Source of the DNA: Marinosulfonomonas sp.
GTDB taxonomy: Bacteria > Pseudomonadota > Alphaproteobacteria > Rhodobacterales > Rhodobacteraceae
Direction of reading: 5' to 3'
DNA: 7,932 bases
Assembly: GCA_019090845.1 (NCBI GenBank)
Contig: JAHRVD010000313.1
Coordinates: forward strand, 1-7,932
The notes under the pieces are model-generated. The model was not told the DNA's origin, made no database searches, and was given only the letters and a program-made list of their open reading frames with translations. Below, one piece after another: positions 1 through 7,146 of this stretch. Each line of letters starts with the position of its first letter. Within the stretch, counting starts at the first letter, position 1. The position numbers were made by a program, and so were the translations under genes.

Positions 1-2
1 AC

Positions 3-95
3 TTCAACCTGGAACGCCACCTTTACTCACGCGACAATTTCAAACTCAACCGCACCGCCGCTCTCGCTGAGTGGCGCGGTCTCGGCGCGGCATAA
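3..95 (+). CDS. Transposase C-terminus, IS6-family-like (5' end outside window)
   Basis: The reading frame is open from the left edge and stops with TAA at 93-95, giving 30 C-terminal residues. The visible pattern is F-N-x-x-R-H-L-x-S-R, then an Arg and an Ala-rich stretch ending in A-E-W-R. From memory this matches the tail of IS6-family DDE transposases, where a conserved F-N-x-x-R-H-L segment and a late Trp-Arg close the protein. The DDE catalytic residues would lie to the left and cannot be seen, so it is impossible to say whether the element is intact. The right terminal inverted repeat should lie within roughly the next 100 bases. TGGTCTGACAGCACCGCC at about 134-151 is only a guess at that end. 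Family assignment is moderate because only the tail is visible. Confidence 0.65.
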   Translation, partial: FNLERHLYSRDNFKLNRTAALAEWRGLGAA

Positions 96-96
96 G

Positions 97-113
97 GGAC
101 AGCCGCGCTGTCC
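97..113 (+). terminator. Short hairpin just after the transposase stop
   Basis: GGACAGC (97-103) and GCTGTCC (107-113) form a perfect 7-bp stem with a CGC loop, starting one base after the transposase stop codon. It is followed by TTGT rather than a real T tract, so it is a weak intrinsic terminator at best. It could instead be part of the element's end. A second, weaker hairpin lies at 120-139 (AGACCA / TGGTCT, 8-base loop). Confidence 0.3.
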
Positions 114-389
114 TTGTAGAGACCAGTTCGCATTGGTCTGACAGCACCGCCACTCCCCCATTCCATTCGATTTGAATAGGTTGCCTTGGGCGGCATTTTT
201 GCTCTGTTTACATGACTTAAACGCCATTTTTTCTTTGTCTTGAATCTCTTTCGTTGATGTCCATTCCGGACATTTTCTGCTGTCGCAAAGCGAACTCACG
301 GAAAGCCAGAAAGCGGCCATTCAAGCCTATGACCCCCAACCAAAAGGCTCAGATGACCGCTAGGAGCCCAGAGTTACGACTGGAACAGA
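114..389. other. Intergenic stretch between transposase end and minus-strand gene
   Basis: About 275 bases hold no reading frame I can support on either strand. The open frames that cross it lack a ribosome binding site and show no recognisable protein features. There is a small imperfect-looking hairpin at 257-273 (ATGTCC / GGACAT, 5-base loop) followed by TTT. The DNA is relatively AT-rich compared with the central operon. The end of the insertion element probably lies in its left part, but no target-site duplication can be judged because the element's other end is outside the window. Confidence 0.5.
342..368 (-). terminator. Weak terminator-like hairpin after the exported-protein gene
   Basis: Read on the minus strand, GGCTC (368-364) and GAGCC (350-346) pair as a 5-bp stem with a 13-base loop, and TTTT (345-342) follows directly. 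It starts about 21 bases beyond the stop codon of the minus-strand gene, which is the expected place. The stem is short and the loop long, so this is a tentative call. Confidence 0.3.
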
Positions 390-1082
390 TTATGGATCAA
401 ACCGATCATGCGGCCTGCATCCCTTTATTTCCATGTTCGGTTGGCAGGCCCTTATTGCAGAAATGTATTGGAGTAAGAAGTCGGGAGCGTTTGCTGCTTG
501 AGACGCTCTATTCAATCTTATCTCGGCTTCTTCAACCCTATCCGACGCCATAAGTACATATCCAACAATGGCCTCAAGAAATGGCTTGTCTGGCTCGGAA
601 GCACGTTCCAATTCTCCGTCAGTTTCGGCCAAGAAATGACCGAGAATATCATCATTATTTATGAAATCCTCGGATTCATACCACATCGAACTAAGCAACA
701 ATCCAAATGCTGTTGCTGTGCCTGATTGACCAAGATGCTCTGCAACACCGTATGCTCTTTGCCATGGGGGAAGTTGTTTTAGTTGGGTGAAATCAGGCGT
801 TTCTAAGAATACCTCCAAGTCTGAAACCTGTTCGTCGGAAAACTCCTGATAAACTGGCAAGCCATTGGTCGGGCAGATAGGTAACCTCGTAACAAAATCG
901 CAAGAAGTAAGAGGCCTGAAGGACATTGTCCTACCTTGAGTAGAACAACTTAACGTTCCAGTTACAGTGAACTGTTCACCTCCCACAGGGCAAACAATCG
1001 TTTCGTCTGTTGACGTTCCTGACCAAGATAAACTTGGAGTAAGAGATAGGAAGCCACACATGGCCACTGTGAAAAATTTCAC
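390..1082 (-). CDS. Exported six-cysteine protein of unknown function
   Basis: I chose the GTG at 1080-1082 because AAGGA lies 7 bases upstream of it and the protein then starts with a textbook signal peptide (Lys2, then a hydrophobic run to about residue 19, possible cleavage near S-W-S at 19-21). This gives 230 residues. A longer frame reaches 1199, but its extra 39 residues look non-coding. The mature part has six Cys at 31, 46, 61, 70, 213 and 222. It opens with C-P-V-G-G-E-Q-F and has a later L-P-I-C-P-T-N-G-L-P-V-Y-Q-E-F-S. From memory, this layout resembles a widespread family of uncharacterised bacterial proteins with paired Cys-Pro knuckles followed by a helical region. The rest (about 85-210) reads as amphipathic helices, TPR-like near 165-200. 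A periplasmic location with disulfides or metal-binding cysteines is inferred. It is divergent from the efflux operon and visibly lower in GC. Confidence 0.75.
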   Translation of the reverse strand: MKFFTVAMCGFLSLTPSLSWSGTSTDETIVCPVGGEQFTVTGTLSCSTQGRTMSFRPLTSCDFVTRLPICPTNGLPVYQEFSDEQVSDLEVFLETPDFTQLKQLPPWQRAYGVAEHLGQSGTATAFGLLLSSMWYESEDFINNDDILGHFLAETDGELERASEPDKPFLEAIVGYVLMASDRVEEAEIRLNRASQAANAPDFLLQYISAIRACQPNMEIKGCRPHDRFDP

Positions 1083-1445
1083 CTGATGTTCCTTTCGAGA
1101 CCTGATTTTTCTGTATCGTGTCGAGTAAGGACAGCGATAACAATCCCGCTTTTGAACCAGTTGGTGATCAACGGCGGCTTCGCCCCGCCTAGCAGCCATT
1201 CGCCCCTAGAACCTGCCCAAAAGCCCGACAGAAACCATCAGATGACTGCTCTGAGCCCGCTCCAGACTTTGGTGACGAGTATAGACTGCTTGTTGAACGC
1301 AGGTAACGCGCGAAACCTCGTCACATACTACAAATCAATTTGGCGCAAATCGCAAAGACCTTGCATGGTTAATTGCGGTCAGCTTGTTGCAATGCTCGGC
1401 CTCTTTGTTTAGTTATAACTCTATAACTACCAATTGAGGTCCTGC
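1083..1445. promoter_or_regulatory. Divergent intergenic region between exported-protein gene and efflux operon
   Basis: These 363 bases separate the divergent starts and must hold both promoters. The left edge has the Shine-Dalgarno of the minus-strand gene (GAAAGGA, 1096-1090). The right edge has a perfect inverted repeat at 1410-1429 and the operon's GAGG at 1436-1439. TTGCAA at 1387-1392 and TATAAC at 1414-1419 resemble -35 and -10 boxes, but they are 21 bases apart, too far for a standard promoter, so I do not call a precise one. A plus-strand open frame (1086-1412) has no ribosome site or recognisable features and I treat it as non-coding. GC-rich GGCGG / CCGCC near 1172-1188 could form a small hairpin without a T tract. 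Confidence 0.5.
1410..1429. promoter_or_regulatory. Perfect inverted repeat, candidate TetR operator
   Basis: TAGTTATA (1410-1417) and TATAACTA (1422-1429) are exact reverse complements separated by ACTC, a 20-base symmetric site. The left part also contains the 10-base palindrome AGTTATAACT (1411-1420), and TATAACT occurs twice as a direct repeat with 8-base period (1414, 1422). The site lies 17 bases upstream of the ATG of the first operon gene and includes a TATAAC that resembles a -10 box. TetR repressors bind such 15-20 base palindromes as dimers and usually repress their own operon. A TetR gene is the second gene of this operon, so this is the obvious candidate target. Binding itself is inferred. 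Confidence 0.6.
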
Positions 1446-1856
1446 ATGACGCGGCAACCGGAATTCTCGGCCACATCATCCCTCACACAGAAAACCATTG
1501 CTGTTATTGCACTGGTTTTCGGAACCCTCACACTTTTTTCAGGCGGAAACGTCTTATTCGGGCCCGATGCCGCACAGGCTTGGGCCGGAGATTACGTCGG
1601 CTTCGTCGTTTGGTTCAATTTCGGAGCAGGCGCCATCTATGTTCTGGCTGCGATTGGTCTTTGGCTTGGGAAAAGTTGGGCGATCGGTCTGTCCGCACTC
1701 ATCGCAGTTGGGACTGCTGCCGTCGCCTTGGGATTTGCTTTCGTCGTCTTGCGGGGCACCCTGTTCGAAATGCGCACAGTTGGCGCTTTGGCCTTGCGGT
1801 TCGGGTTCTGGACCATCGCAACCGGGATCGCCTATCACGGGAGGCGGCGGGGATGA
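1446..1856 (+). CDS. Four-helix integral membrane protein of unknown function, first gene of efflux operon
   Basis: The ATG at 1446 has GAGG 6 bases upstream; a TTG at 1434 in frame overlaps that GAGG and is rejected. The 136-residue product has four hydrophobic segments at about 17-36, 51-73, 79-101 and 113-130, and ends in a positively charged H-G-R-R-R-G tail. Conserved-looking patches are G-D-Y-V-x-F-V-V-W-F-N-F (48-59), G-L-W-L (71-74) and E-M-R-T-V-G (108-113). From memory, similar short membrane proteins with a W-F-N-F patch occur in many bacteria without an assigned role. It is not DoxX, EmrE or a known RND accessory protein as far as I can tell. It overlaps the tetR-like gene by ATGA and is presumably co-transcribed with, and repressed by, that regulator. 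A helper role in efflux or envelope stress is inference from position only. Confidence 0.8.
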   Translation: MTRQPEFSATSSLTQKTIAVIALVFGTLTLFSGGNVLFGPDAAQAWAGDYVGFVVWFNFGAGAIYVLAAIGLWLGKSWAIGLSALIAVGTAAVALGFAFVVLRGTLFEMRTVGALALRFGFWTIATGIAYHGRRRG

Positions 1857-2461
1857 CCGCGCGAAAACCTTCTGAGGATCGCAAGGCTGAAATCTTGAAA
1901 GCCACCCTCGACCTCGCATTCGAGGTCGGTCCCGATCACGTCACCACGGGATTGATCGCCAAGCGTTTGGGGCTAAGCCAGCCAGCGATCTACAAGCATT
2001 TCCGAAAGAAAGAGGACATTTGGCAGGCAGCCATCGAAACCCTGTGCTCGCAAATACGCAAGAACACTCGGGCCGCGGATCCGCCCACAGCTTCGTCAAT
2101 TGACACCCTGCGGCGTCTGGTCTTGGGGCATCTGCACTTGATCGCGGCGACACCTGCCATGCCCGAGATCATGACAACCCGCGATCCGACGGATACCCTG
2201 ACCCAAGCCCGTAATGCCATTCAGGCTGAGGTCACAAGATTTCGGGCGGCTCTGGTCCACGCCTATGAAGCGGGCCAGTCATCAGGTAGTTTGCGTGCAT
2301 CCCTCTCGGCGGCGGATGGCGTGACACTCCTATTCGGGATCATTCAAAGCCTTGTGCTTCGTTTGATCGTGTCCCGAGACCCGGCCTCGCTATTGAACGA
2401 CGGAGCGCGGCTGCTTGATCTGCAAATTGGGCTTATGTCTAACGAAGGACTTGGACTATGA
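1853..2461 (+). CDS. TetR/AcrR-family transcriptional repressor
   Basis: The 202-residue product starts at the ATG of an ATGA overlap with the upstream gene. GGGAGG (1839-1844) sits 8 bases before it. A longer open frame begins at 1580, but that part is only a shadow of the upstream gene. The N-terminus is a classic TetR DNA-binding domain: helix 1 around 10-25, helix-turn-helix at about 30-50 with V-T-T-G-L-I-A-K-R-L-G-L-S-Q-P-A-I-Y-K-H-F, then the K-K-E-D-I-W linker. The C-terminal part (60-200) is an all-helical ligand and dimer domain, variable as usual. Genes on either side suggest it controls the efflux operon that encodes it and responds to a pump substrate. The palindrome at 1410-1429 is its probable operator. 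The ligand cannot be read from the sequence. Confidence 0.93.
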   Translation: MTARKPSEDRKAEILKATLDLAFEVGPDHVTTGLIAKRLGLSQPAIYKHFRKKEDIWQAAIETLCSQIRKNTRAADPPTASSIDTLRRLVLGHLHLIAATPAMPEIMTTRDPTDTLTQARNAIQAEVTRFRAALVHAYEAGQSSGSLRASLSAADGVTLLFGIIQSLVLRLIVSRDPASLLNDGARLLDLQIGLMSNEGLGL

Positions 2462-3816
2462 ACAAGGTATTCAAGCTTGGGCTTATCACCCTGCCAATCG
2501 CCGCGATTGGCGCGGGTATTCTGGCGGTCGTTGTATCAAACAGCCCGCCCCCAGCACGGATCGAACTGGCTGAACGCGCCCATGCGGTACGCGTTATCAC
2601 CGCGCAGACGATGGACATCGTGCCCAATGCCATCGGGTTTGGATTGGTTACCCCGGCCCGTACCTTCGCCGCCATCGCCGAGGTGAGCGGCACAGTCGAA
2701 TACCTGCACCCAGACCTGCGCGATGGGCAAATCATTCCGGCCGGTGCCGTCCTGCTGCGTCTTTCGCCGGTGGATTTCAATCTTGCGATTGCCCAAGCAA
2801 ATGCAAACATCCGCGCCGCACAGGCCCGCCTTGCGGAACTGGGCGTCGCCGAGTCTAACCAGCGCGCGGCATTAGAGATCGAGCAGGAGGCGTTGGCCGT
2901 CAAGGCGTCCGATCTTGCCCGCGCAGAGGCTTTGTTTACTGCAGGAACCATGACCCAAACCGCCCGTGATGCGGCGCGTGCGGCCCACCTTGTTCAGCGC
3001 CAAAAAGTCCAGGGCGCACAAAGCGCGCTGGCCTTGATCCCCACGCAGCGCGAAGTTCAGGCGGAACAGATCGCGATCTATCAGACTACTTTGGCCACTG
3101 CCCAACGCAACCTTGATCGAAGTGAGTTGACGCTGCCCTTTGCGGCGCGGGTGGCGACCCATAGCGTTGAAATCGGGCAATTCCTAAGCGCGGGGCACAC
3201 CGCCGCAACGCTGGACAGCGTCGATGTCGCAGAAGTCGAAGTGCAATTGCCCATGCAAACCCTGCGCGGCCTGATGCGCGCTGATCTGACACAAGGTCTG
3301 GGCTTGCCGATGGACCCGACCCAGTTAGGCATTGTTCTGCGGGATCGCGGCCTGAGCGCCGAAGTCCGGCTGCGGCTCGGAGAGGAGCAGGTCACATGGC
3401 CCGCGGAAGTAGACCGCATCAGCGACGAGATTGATCAACGATCAGGAACAATCGGCGTCGTCGTGCGTGTGGACAGCCCCTATGGTCCAAGCGGCGGTGA
3501 CCTGCGTCCCCCCCTGACCAAAGGCATGTTCGTTAATGTCGCCTTGAGCGCGCAACCCGTCACCGGTGTAATCCTGCCGCGCAGCGCATTGCACGATGGA
3601 CAGGTGCATGTCGTCGATGACGACAACCGTCTACACATTCTGGCCGCGACACCACAGCTGGTGCAGGGCGGGATAGCCCTGTTTGCCGACGGGATCGAGG
3701 ACGGCAGCCGCGTTGTACTTAGTACGCCTGATCCGGTCGTCGAAGGGCTGCTTCTGGACCCCCATCCGGAGACGACGCTGATACCGCAACTGCTTGCACA
3801 AGACGCCGCCAGATGA
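2458..3816 (+). CDS. RND efflux periplasmic adaptor (membrane fusion protein, HlyD/AcrA type)
   Basis: The protein has 452 residues. Its ATG lies in an ATGA overlap with the TetR gene, with GAAGGA (2444-2449) 8 bases upstream. Residues 7-28 form a hydrophobic segment acting as an N-terminal membrane anchor or signal; there is no lipobox Cys, unlike AcrA, and the whole protein lacks Cys. The lipoyl-like half motif is at about 68-105 (A-E-V-S-G-T-V, then D-G-Q-I-I-P-A-G-A-V-L-L-R-L). An Ala/Gln/Glu-rich alpha-hairpin coiled coil spans about 107-223, the second lipoyl half with G-Q-F-L-S-A-G is at 224-252, and beta-barrel and membrane-proximal domains follow to about 430, including L-T-K-G-M-F-V-N-V. 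It should bridge the pump encoded immediately downstream to an outer-membrane channel. No channel gene is seen here. The length is slightly greater than AcrA (about 400). Confidence 0.93.
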   Translation: MNKVFKLGLITLPIAAIGAGILAVVVSNSPPPARIELAERAHAVRVITAQTMDIVPNAIGFGLVTPARTFAAIAEVSGTVEYLHPDLRDGQIIPAGAVLLRLSPVDFNLAIAQANANIRAAQARLAELGVAESNQRAALEIEQEALAVKASDLARAEALFTAGTMTQTARDAARAAHLVQRQKVQGAQSALALIPTQREVQAEQIAIYQTTLATAQRNLDRSELTLPFAARVATHSVEIGQFLSAGHTAATLDSVDVAEVEVQLPMQTLRGLMRADLTQGLGLPMDPTQLGIVLRDRGLSAEVRLRLGEEQVTWPAEVDRISDEIDQRSGTIGVVVRVDSPYGPSGGDLRPPLTKGMFVNVALSAQPVTGVILPRSALHDGQVHVVDDDNRLHILAATPQLVQGGIALFADGIEDGSRVVLSTPDPVVEGLLLDPHPETTLIPQLLAQDAAR

Positions 3817-6800
3817 TCCGGTTTTTCGCCGCCCATCCGACCATCGCCAACCTGTTGATGATCCTGTTTCTGGCCGCAGGTCTGTTCGTCGCCCCAACGC
3901 TGCTGCGTGAAACATTCCCCCGCGCTGCTCTTAGTGAGGTTGAAATCACCGTCCCCTATCCCGGGGCCCGCCCTGAAGATGTTGAGACTGCAATCTGCGA
4001 AAGGATCGAAGACGCGCTGGATGGTGTGACCGGGATCGGCAGACATTCCTGTGAGGCGCGCGAAAATCTGGCCCGCGCCAATGTGAAGATGCGCGAAGGC
4101 GATGATTTTCAGGCCTTCGTCGCTGAAGTGAAGTCGGAAATTGATGCGATCACGGATTTCCCCGACCGCGCAGACGCAGCCATCGTGCGGCCCTTGGGGC
4201 TGACGGACTTCGTCGCCTCTGTGGCCATCACCGGTCCACAATCGCGCAGTGATCTGAACAATTACGCTGAAGAAATCCGCACAGCCATGCTGCGTTGGGG
4301 CGGCATCCCGCGGGTTGATATTCGCGGTTTTGCAACCCGCGAGTTGCAAATCAACTTACGGCCTGCCGACTTGCACAGATTTGGCATCTCTGTCTCCGAT
4401 GTCGCCCGCACGGTCGAGGCAAACAGCCTCGACATGCCCACTGGCAGTATCGAGGCTTTGAGCGAAACCCTGCTTATCCGGGTGGCCGAAGAGCGCCGCA
4501 GTGTTGGCGCTCTGGCGGTCCTGATCGTGCGATCCTCCGCGCAGGGTGGGCAGGTTCGACTGGGGGATATCGCCGACATAAAACAGGGGTTTGCGGCAGA
4601 CGACGATGTGATCCTGTTTGACGGTGAACCCGCTGCGATCCTTGACGTCACCAAAACCCGTGCCGAAGACAGCCTGCGCACGCTGGACGCGCTTCAGGCG
4701 TTTCTGGCGGCTGAGCGCGTGCAGGCCCCCGCCGGTGTGACGCTGGAAATTACCGCCGATGGCGCGTCGGTTGTGCGCGAACGGTTGACCCTCGTGGTGG
4801 TTAACGGCTTGCAGGGGTTGGCTCTGGTGTTCGCCGTGTTGTGGCTGTTCTTCGGATTCCGGTTCTCGTTCTGGGTGGCGATGGGGCTGCCGGTGTCGTT
4901 CATGGGCGGTGTCGCCCTAATGGCGCTTGTGGGCTATTCGCTGAACCTGATGACGACGCTGGGCCTGTTGATTGTCATCGGCCTGTTGATGGACGACGCC
5001 ATCGTGATCGCCGAAAACATTGCTCGCCTTCGCGAAAAGGGCCGCACCGCAGTGGATGCCGCTGTTGAAGGCGCTGCACAGGTGTTTCCCAATGTGCTTG
5101 CCTCCTTCGGCACAACCGCGATGATTTTTGGCTCGCTCGCCTTCCTTTCCGGTGACCTGGGCGCTGTGCTGCGGGTGGTGCCCGTGGTGATGTTGTTCGT
5201 GCTGATGGTGTCGCTGGTTGAGGCGTTCCTGATCCTGCCGCACCACCTGATCCACAGCCTTGAAACCGCCAACCAGAAAACCGGCCTGCGCGCCCGGGTT
5301 GAGGTGGTGGTAAGCTGGACCCGCGAACGCGTGGTCGGCCCGCTTGTCGATCTGACGATCCGCTGGCGCTACGCCACGGCGGGTCTTAGCCTTGCGGTGC
5401 TGCTTATCTCGGCCAGTATGCTGGCAGGTGGATACCTAAAATTCACCGCCTTTCCAGAGTTGGACGGCGACACGATCGTCGCTCGGGTGTTGCTGCCGCA
5501 GGGCACCCCCCTTTCGCGCACCGAACAGGTCGTCGATCAGCTCAACACCGGCCTGAGCGAGGTCAACGACACCCTGACGCCACGACAACCGGACGAAGCC
5601 CCGCTGATCGAGCATGTCTCGGTCTTTTACGGCCTGAACCGGGATGCTTTTGAAACGGGTGCCCACGTCGTGACCGTCAGCGTCGATCTTCTCTCTTCGG
5701 CCCAACGGTTCAGCACTCCCGACGAAATCATGGAGCTTTGGCGCGACGTCGTCGGTCCGGTTCCGGACGTCATCAGCCTGAAATTTGCCGAAAGCACCAT
5801 TGGCCCCGCTGGTATTGCCATTGATCTGCACCTCAAGGGCGACGATCTGATCTCCCTCAAGGCCGCTTCGATCGAGTTGCAGGACTGGCTGTGGCACTAT
5901 GAGGGTGTTACTTCCATTCTCGACGATCTGCGCCCGGGCAAGCGCGAATTACAGGTGACGCTGACCGATGCGGCAGGTCCCATGGGGATCACCTCCGCAA
6001 TGGTCGCCGACCAACTTCGCGCCGCCTATTTCGGCTCCACGATTAGTGAGATGCAGGTGAACGGCAACCTTGTCGAAGTCACCGCCCAATTCGGGCCCAC
6101 TGACCGTGGCCGCCGCAATCTGTTCGACGATTTCAACATCACCCGCAGCGATGGGTCCTATGTCCCGCTTGGTGTGGTGGCAGATGTCGAGGTTGGTCAG
6201 GGTTATAGTCGGATCAACCGCGAAAACGGGGTGCGCAGTGTGACGGTTCAGGGCTCCATCGACACGCGGATTGCCAATGCGAATGCCATCGTCGGCGACA
6301 CCATATCCCGCTTTATTCCCGACTTGCTTGACCGATACCCGACCGTCGAGCTGGACGTCGAAGGCCAGAATGCCGAAGCTGGAAAGACCCAGCAATCCAT
6401 GCTCAAAGGTTTCGGGATCGGGCTCTTGGGCGTGTTTCTTTTGCTCAGCTTTCTGTTCCGGTCCTATATTGAACCTATCATTGTCATGCTTGTCATTCCG
6501 CTGTCTTTACCCGGTGCGATATTCGGACATATGGCGATGGGGCTGGATTTCTCGATGCCCAGCATGTTGGGGTTCGTCGCACTGGCTGGGGTCGTCGTAA
6601 ATAACTCGATCCTGCTCGTCGCCTTCGTCAAACGCGAACATGCGGATGCGGCCAGTGTCTCGGTCGCGGCGGCACAGGCGGCGCGAGCACGATTCCGGGC
6701 GATTTTTTTGACCACTACGACGACCACCGCGGGGCTGTTACCGATCCTGACGGAAACCAGCCTTCAAGCACAAATTCTAATCCCTTTGGTCGCAAGCCTT

Positions 6801-6905
6801 GTGTTTGGTCTGATCAGCGCCAGTATGGTTGTACTGTTCGTCCTCCCGGCCATCTACGCCATTCTGGATGACTTTGGACTCAGCACTCTGGCCAAAACAA
6901 GCTAG
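3813..6905 (+). CDS. RND-family inner-membrane efflux pump (AcrB/HAE type permease)
   Basis: The protein has 1030 residues, close to AcrB (1049). It starts in an ATGA overlap with the adaptor gene and has no clear Shine-Dalgarno, so translation is probably coupled. Twelve helices follow the RND plan: TM1 about 10-31, TM2-TM6 about 328-470, TM7 about 522-545, TM8-TM12 about 866-1020. Two large periplasmic porter regions lie between TM1/TM2 and TM7/TM8. Y-P-G-A-R-P-E-D-V-E near residue 50 is typical. TM4 holds G-L-L-M-D-D-A-I-V with Asp394 and Asp395, equal to AcrB Asp407/408 of the proton relay. This argues against the heavy-metal CzcA class, which has a different TM4 signature. The AcrB Lys940 position is Asn930, while Arg971 and Thr978 are kept as Arg960 and Thr967. 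It should export amphiphilic or toxic compounds by proton antiport; the substrate is unknown. Cys62 and Cys80 in the first porter region could pair. Confidence 0.95.
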   Translation: MIRFFAAHPTIANLLMILFLAAGLFVAPTLLRETFPRAALSEVEITVPYPGARPEDVETAICERIEDALDGVTGIGRHSCEARENLARANVKMREGDDFQAFVAEVKSEIDAITDFPDRADAAIVRPLGLTDFVASVAITGPQSRSDLNNYAEEIRTAMLRWGGIPRVDIRGFATRELQINLRPADLHRFGISVSDVARTVEANSLDMPTGSIEALSETLLIRVAEERRSVGALAVLIVRSSAQGGQVRLGDIADIKQGFAADDDVILFDGEPAAILDVTKTRAEDSLRTLDALQAFLAAERVQAPAGVTLEITADGASVVRERLTLVVVNGLQGLALVFAVLWLFFGFRFSFWVAMGLPVSFMGGVALMALVGYSLNLMTTLGLLIVIGLLMDDAIVIAENIARLREKGRTAVDAAVEGAAQVFPNVLASFGTTAMIFGSLAFLSGDLGAVLRVVPVVMLFVLMVSLVEAFLILPHHLIHSLETANQKTGLRARVEVVVSWTRERVVGPLVDLTIRWRYATAGLSLAVLLISASMLAGGYLKFTAFPELDGDTIVARVLLPQGTPLSRTEQVVDQLNTGLSEVNDTLTPRQPDEAPLIEHVSVFYGLNRDAFETGAHVVTVSVDLLSSAQRFSTPDEIMELWRDVVGPVPDVISLKFAESTIGPAGIAIDLHLKGDDLISLKAASIELQDWLWHYEGVTSILDDLRPGKRELQVTLTDAAGPMGITSAMVADQLRAAYFGSTISEMQVNGNLVEVTAQFGPTDRGRRNLFDDFNITRSDGSYVPLGVVADVEVGQGYSRINRENGVRSVTVQGSIDTRIANANAIVGDTISRFIPDLLDRYPTVELDVEGQNAEAGKTQQSMLKGFGIGLLGVFLLLSFLFRSYIEPIIVMLVIPLSLPGAIFGHMAMGLDFSMPSMLGFVALAGVVVNNSILLVAFVKREHADAASVSVAAAQAARARFRAIFLTTTTTTAGLLPILTETSLQAQILIPLVASLVFGLISASMVVLFVLPAIYAILDDFGLSTLAKTS

Positions 6906-7146
6906 ATATCCCATCGGTTCTATCATTGGCCAAGTCGTTAGAGGAACGAAGTAGCCGAGGACAGTTGCGCAAGAAGATTGAGACCCCATTACGCCCCAAG
7001 ACAAAAGCAACCTCGTCACTCCGATGCGCGCCAAATAAGGTTGCAGCTTTCGACGTCAATATCCACCAAGCGATCATCGGTGCATATTGTCGAGAAGGTT
7101 GGCTCGCCGCTCTAAAAGTTTTCATGGCCCGAGCAGGCATTTGAAT

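Noticed and set aside
1083..1199. 39-residue N-terminal extension of the exported-protein gene to an ATG at 1199
   Set aside because: It is Arg-rich with no features, would bury the signal peptide inside the protein, and the internal GTG at 1082 has a good Shine-Dalgarno at proper spacing.
1086..1412. 108-codon plus-strand frame in the divergent intergenic region
   Set aside because: No ribosome site, no recognisable protein features, and it overlaps the promoter region and the palindrome's edge.
1387..1419. TTGCAA and TATAAC as a complete -35/-10 promoter
   Set aside because: The gap is 21 bases, too long for a standard housekeeping promoter; only the -10-like box is kept as a weak hint.
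1580..1852. Upstream extension of the TetR frame
   Set aside because: It is Arg/Trp-rich out-of-frame translation of the four-helix membrane protein; the ATG at 1853 has a ribosome site and gives a normal TetR length.
3480..4349. 289-codon minus-strand frame across the adaptor/pump junction
   Set aside because: It lies antisense to two clearly real genes in GC-rich DNA, with a His/Cys/Arg-rich composition typical of shadow frames.
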